NCBI RefSeq assembly: GCF_023073915.1 | Contig: NZ_JADPKK010000013.1 | Location: forward strand, 248,001-312,000 | Length of the DNA stretch: 64,000 nt | Reading direction: 5' to 3' | From: Bradyrhizobium sp. 149 | Lineage (GTDB): Bacteria > Pseudomonadota > Alphaproteobacteria > Rhizobiales > Xanthobacteraceae | Shown here: positions 62,606 through 64,000 of the stretch, one piece after another | Layout: the number at the start of each line of letters is the position of its first letter | How positions within the stretch are numbered: the stretch's first letter is position 1 | The notes under the pieces: model-generated | The model's input: the letters and a program-made list of their open reading frames with translations, nothing else | Told to the model about the DNA's origin: nothing | The model's database searches: none | Program-made: the position numbers and the translations under genes

Positions 62606-64000
62606 TTATCGCGTTGCCGGCCTATCCGCCTGAGAAACCGTGGCTTTATCGTCGGTGCTCGACAACGACGGTTGCTCTAATGCGCGGACGCCAGGCTCGT
62701 CGCGACGCCTCTCGATATCTTCACGTTTTGTTGTATCGGACGCGGCCGCGACCGGCGTGGCACCGTCGGCGGGAACGGCCATGACCGCGGCAAACGCATC
62801 GGTCTCGCCATGGCCGAAAAGATCATCACGCCCGGGTGAACCGAGGTCGCGCGCCGTCTTCGCCAGCGTCATGCGCAGCGCTTCCGGCTTCAAGGCGTAG
62901 TTGCGCTCGAGCAGCAGCGCCGCGACGCCGGAGACATAGGCGGCTGAGAACGAGGTGCCCGACGTCATCTGGTATTTGCCGCCTGGCGCCGGCAGGAAGA
63001 TATCGACGCCGGGTGCGGCAAGCGCGATGTAATTGCCGCGGTTGGAGGCGGTGAACAGCCTGTCCTGCTGATCGGTCGCGCTGACCGCGATCACGTTGGG
63101 ATTGGCGGCCGGATAGAGCGGCGGCGACTTGGGGCCGGCATTGCCGGCGGCCGCGATCAGGACCAGGCCACGCGCGGCGGTCGCCGCGATGGCCCGCTCG
63201 ATCACCGCGTCTTTCGGACCGGCAAAGCTCATGTTGACGATCTGCGCGCCGTGCTCGGCGGCATAGTTCAGCGAGCGCAGGATGACGTAGGACGAGCTCT
63301 GGGCCCCGCCGGTGGTGCCGCCAAAGGCGCGGATGGCGATGAGGCGCGCCTCGGGCGCGCTGCCCATCAGCTTGGCATGCGCCACGATGGCGCCGGCAAT
63401 GCCGGTGCCGTGAACGTGCGGGCCCTCGGCGCTGCCGAGCGCATCGAAATTGTCGGCAATGGAATTGGCAAGTTCCGGATGTTGGGCGTCGATGCCGGAG
63501 TCGATCACGGCAACCGTGACATTGGCGCCATGCGCCAGCGCATGCGCCTGCGGCAGGCGGAGCTTGGCCAGCGCATATTGGGCGGGATCTCCCTCCGTCG
63601 GCACCGACGATTTCTGGTCCTGGAGCAGGTAGCGGAAATTCGGCTGGACCGAGCGCACGCTGCCGTCGGCGGCGAACTCGCGCCGTACCGTCTCGGAGGG
63701 ACGGCCGTCGGTGACGCGGAACAGTCCGAACGTTGCCCCGATCAGCGGGAAATTCTCGGAGGACACGCGTGTCAGGCCATGGCGGCGTGCAAGCTCGTCG
63801 GCCTCGGTCAACGATAGTCCGCCCTCGATCTCGGCGACGAATTGGTCGGCGAAGGTGCGCAAGTCCACGGCCACCGGCGTGTTGTTGCCGCGCCCCTTTC
63901 CGGTGGTCTTCTTGCCGGATTTGCCCGAGCCATCGCCGCCTGCGTTCTGCTGCGCCAGGCATTCGCCGGCGGCATCGCGATAGGGCGCGGTACAGGCAGG
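62606..64000 (-). CDS. Subtilisin-like S8 serine protease, N-terminus beyond window
   Basis: The frame is open to the right edge (the last visible residues upstream are CTAPYRDAAGECLAQQN, then a Gly/Lys-rich linker), so the start lies outside. The catalytic residues are all present: Asp in VAVIDSGIDAQHP, His in EGPHVHGTGIAGAI, oxyanion Asn in IAAAGNAGP and Ser in MTSGTSFSAAYVSG. A propeptide-like region precedes the domain, and a disordered tail of about 60 residues follows it. Probably exported and autoprocessed. Confidence 0.9.
   Translation of the reverse strand, partial: PACTAPYRDAAGECLAQQNAGGDGSGKSGKKTTGKGRGNNTPVAVDLRTFADQFVAEIEGGLSLTEADELARRHGLTRVSSENFPLIGATFGLFRVTDGRPSETVRREFAADGSVRSVQPNFRYLLQDQKSSVPTEGDPAQYALAKLRLPQAHALAHGANVTVAVIDSGIDAQHPELANSIADNFDALGSAEGPHVHGTGIAGAIVAHAKLMGSAPEARLIAIRAFGGTTGGAQSSSYVILRSLNYAAEHGAQIVNMSFAGPKDAVIERAIAATAARGLVLIAAAGNAGPKSPPLYPAANPNVIAVSATDQQDRLFTASNRGNYIALAAPGVDIFLPAPGGKYQMTSGTSFSAAYVSGVAALLLERNYALKPEALRMTLAKTARDLGSPGRDDLFGHGETDAFAAVMAVPADGATPVAAASDTTKREDIERRRDEPGVRALEQPSLSSTDDKATVSQADRPATR

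Overview
This is a high-GC stretch of an alphaproteobacterial chromosome, most likely Bradyrhizobium or a close relative in the Nitrobacteraceae. The assignment is inferred from gene content rather than a search: a MucR/Ros regulator, DUF2336 and DUF1491 proteins, an aqpS-type arsenic operon, a TIGR03808/TIGR03809 pair, CtrA-like boxes and GC-rich palindromic intergenic repeats. Most of the window is ordinary chromosome. I see no phage, insertion sequence, CRISPR array, tRNA or rRNA.

Layout, left to right. 1-5.7 kb: truncated MFS drug transporter, YcgN-type cysteine-cluster protein, class A penicillin-binding protein, a DUF1214/DUF1254 pair, a possible small RNA and a VOC protein. 5.9-8.3 kb: small secreted proteins (HbpS/GlcG-like, DUF1080-like, double DUF1259, and a frameshifted PepSY-like gene). 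8.8-9.8 kb: an ATP-grasp-like Cj0069-family protein. 9.9-15.5 kb: a copper/silver-type efflux operon (small Met/Cys-rich protein, FixH-like protein, CusB with two metal-binding modules, CusA). 15.6-20.2 kb: two divergent arsenic units, arsR1-flavoprotein-MFS and arsR2-aqpS-arsC, with repeated operator-like boxes. 20.2-25.6 kb: a probable aromatic meta-cleavage cluster around a GntR regulator with palindromic operators.

25.6-31.6 kb: the most unusual region. Four tightly packed genes encode a 1139-residue exported TPR-CHAT protease-like protein with an intact His/Cys dyad, a small exported beta-type protein, and two zinc-ribbon proteins, one of them membrane-bound. They diverge from an exported dienelactone-hydrolase-like protein. 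31.6-39.5 kb: envelope and cell-cycle-flavoured genes (lipoprotein, DUF2336, DUF1491, peptidoglycan-binding protein, membrane PAS histidine kinase), sufE and a mucR homologue with missing zinc ligands. 39.8-48.2 kb: two polytopic glycosyltransferases, a class II aldolase, an M20 peptidase, a HerA-like ATPase and small proteins.

48.4-60 kb: folP-folB-folK, then methylmalonyl-CoA mutase genes (mutA, a GFA-family gene, mutB), a gene remnant and a tctCBA transporter, then meaB and pcp. The transporter lies between the mutase and its G-protein chaperone. 60-64 kb: a Tat-exported beta-helix protein (TIGR03808), a TIGR03809 protein and a subtilisin-like protease cut by the right edge.
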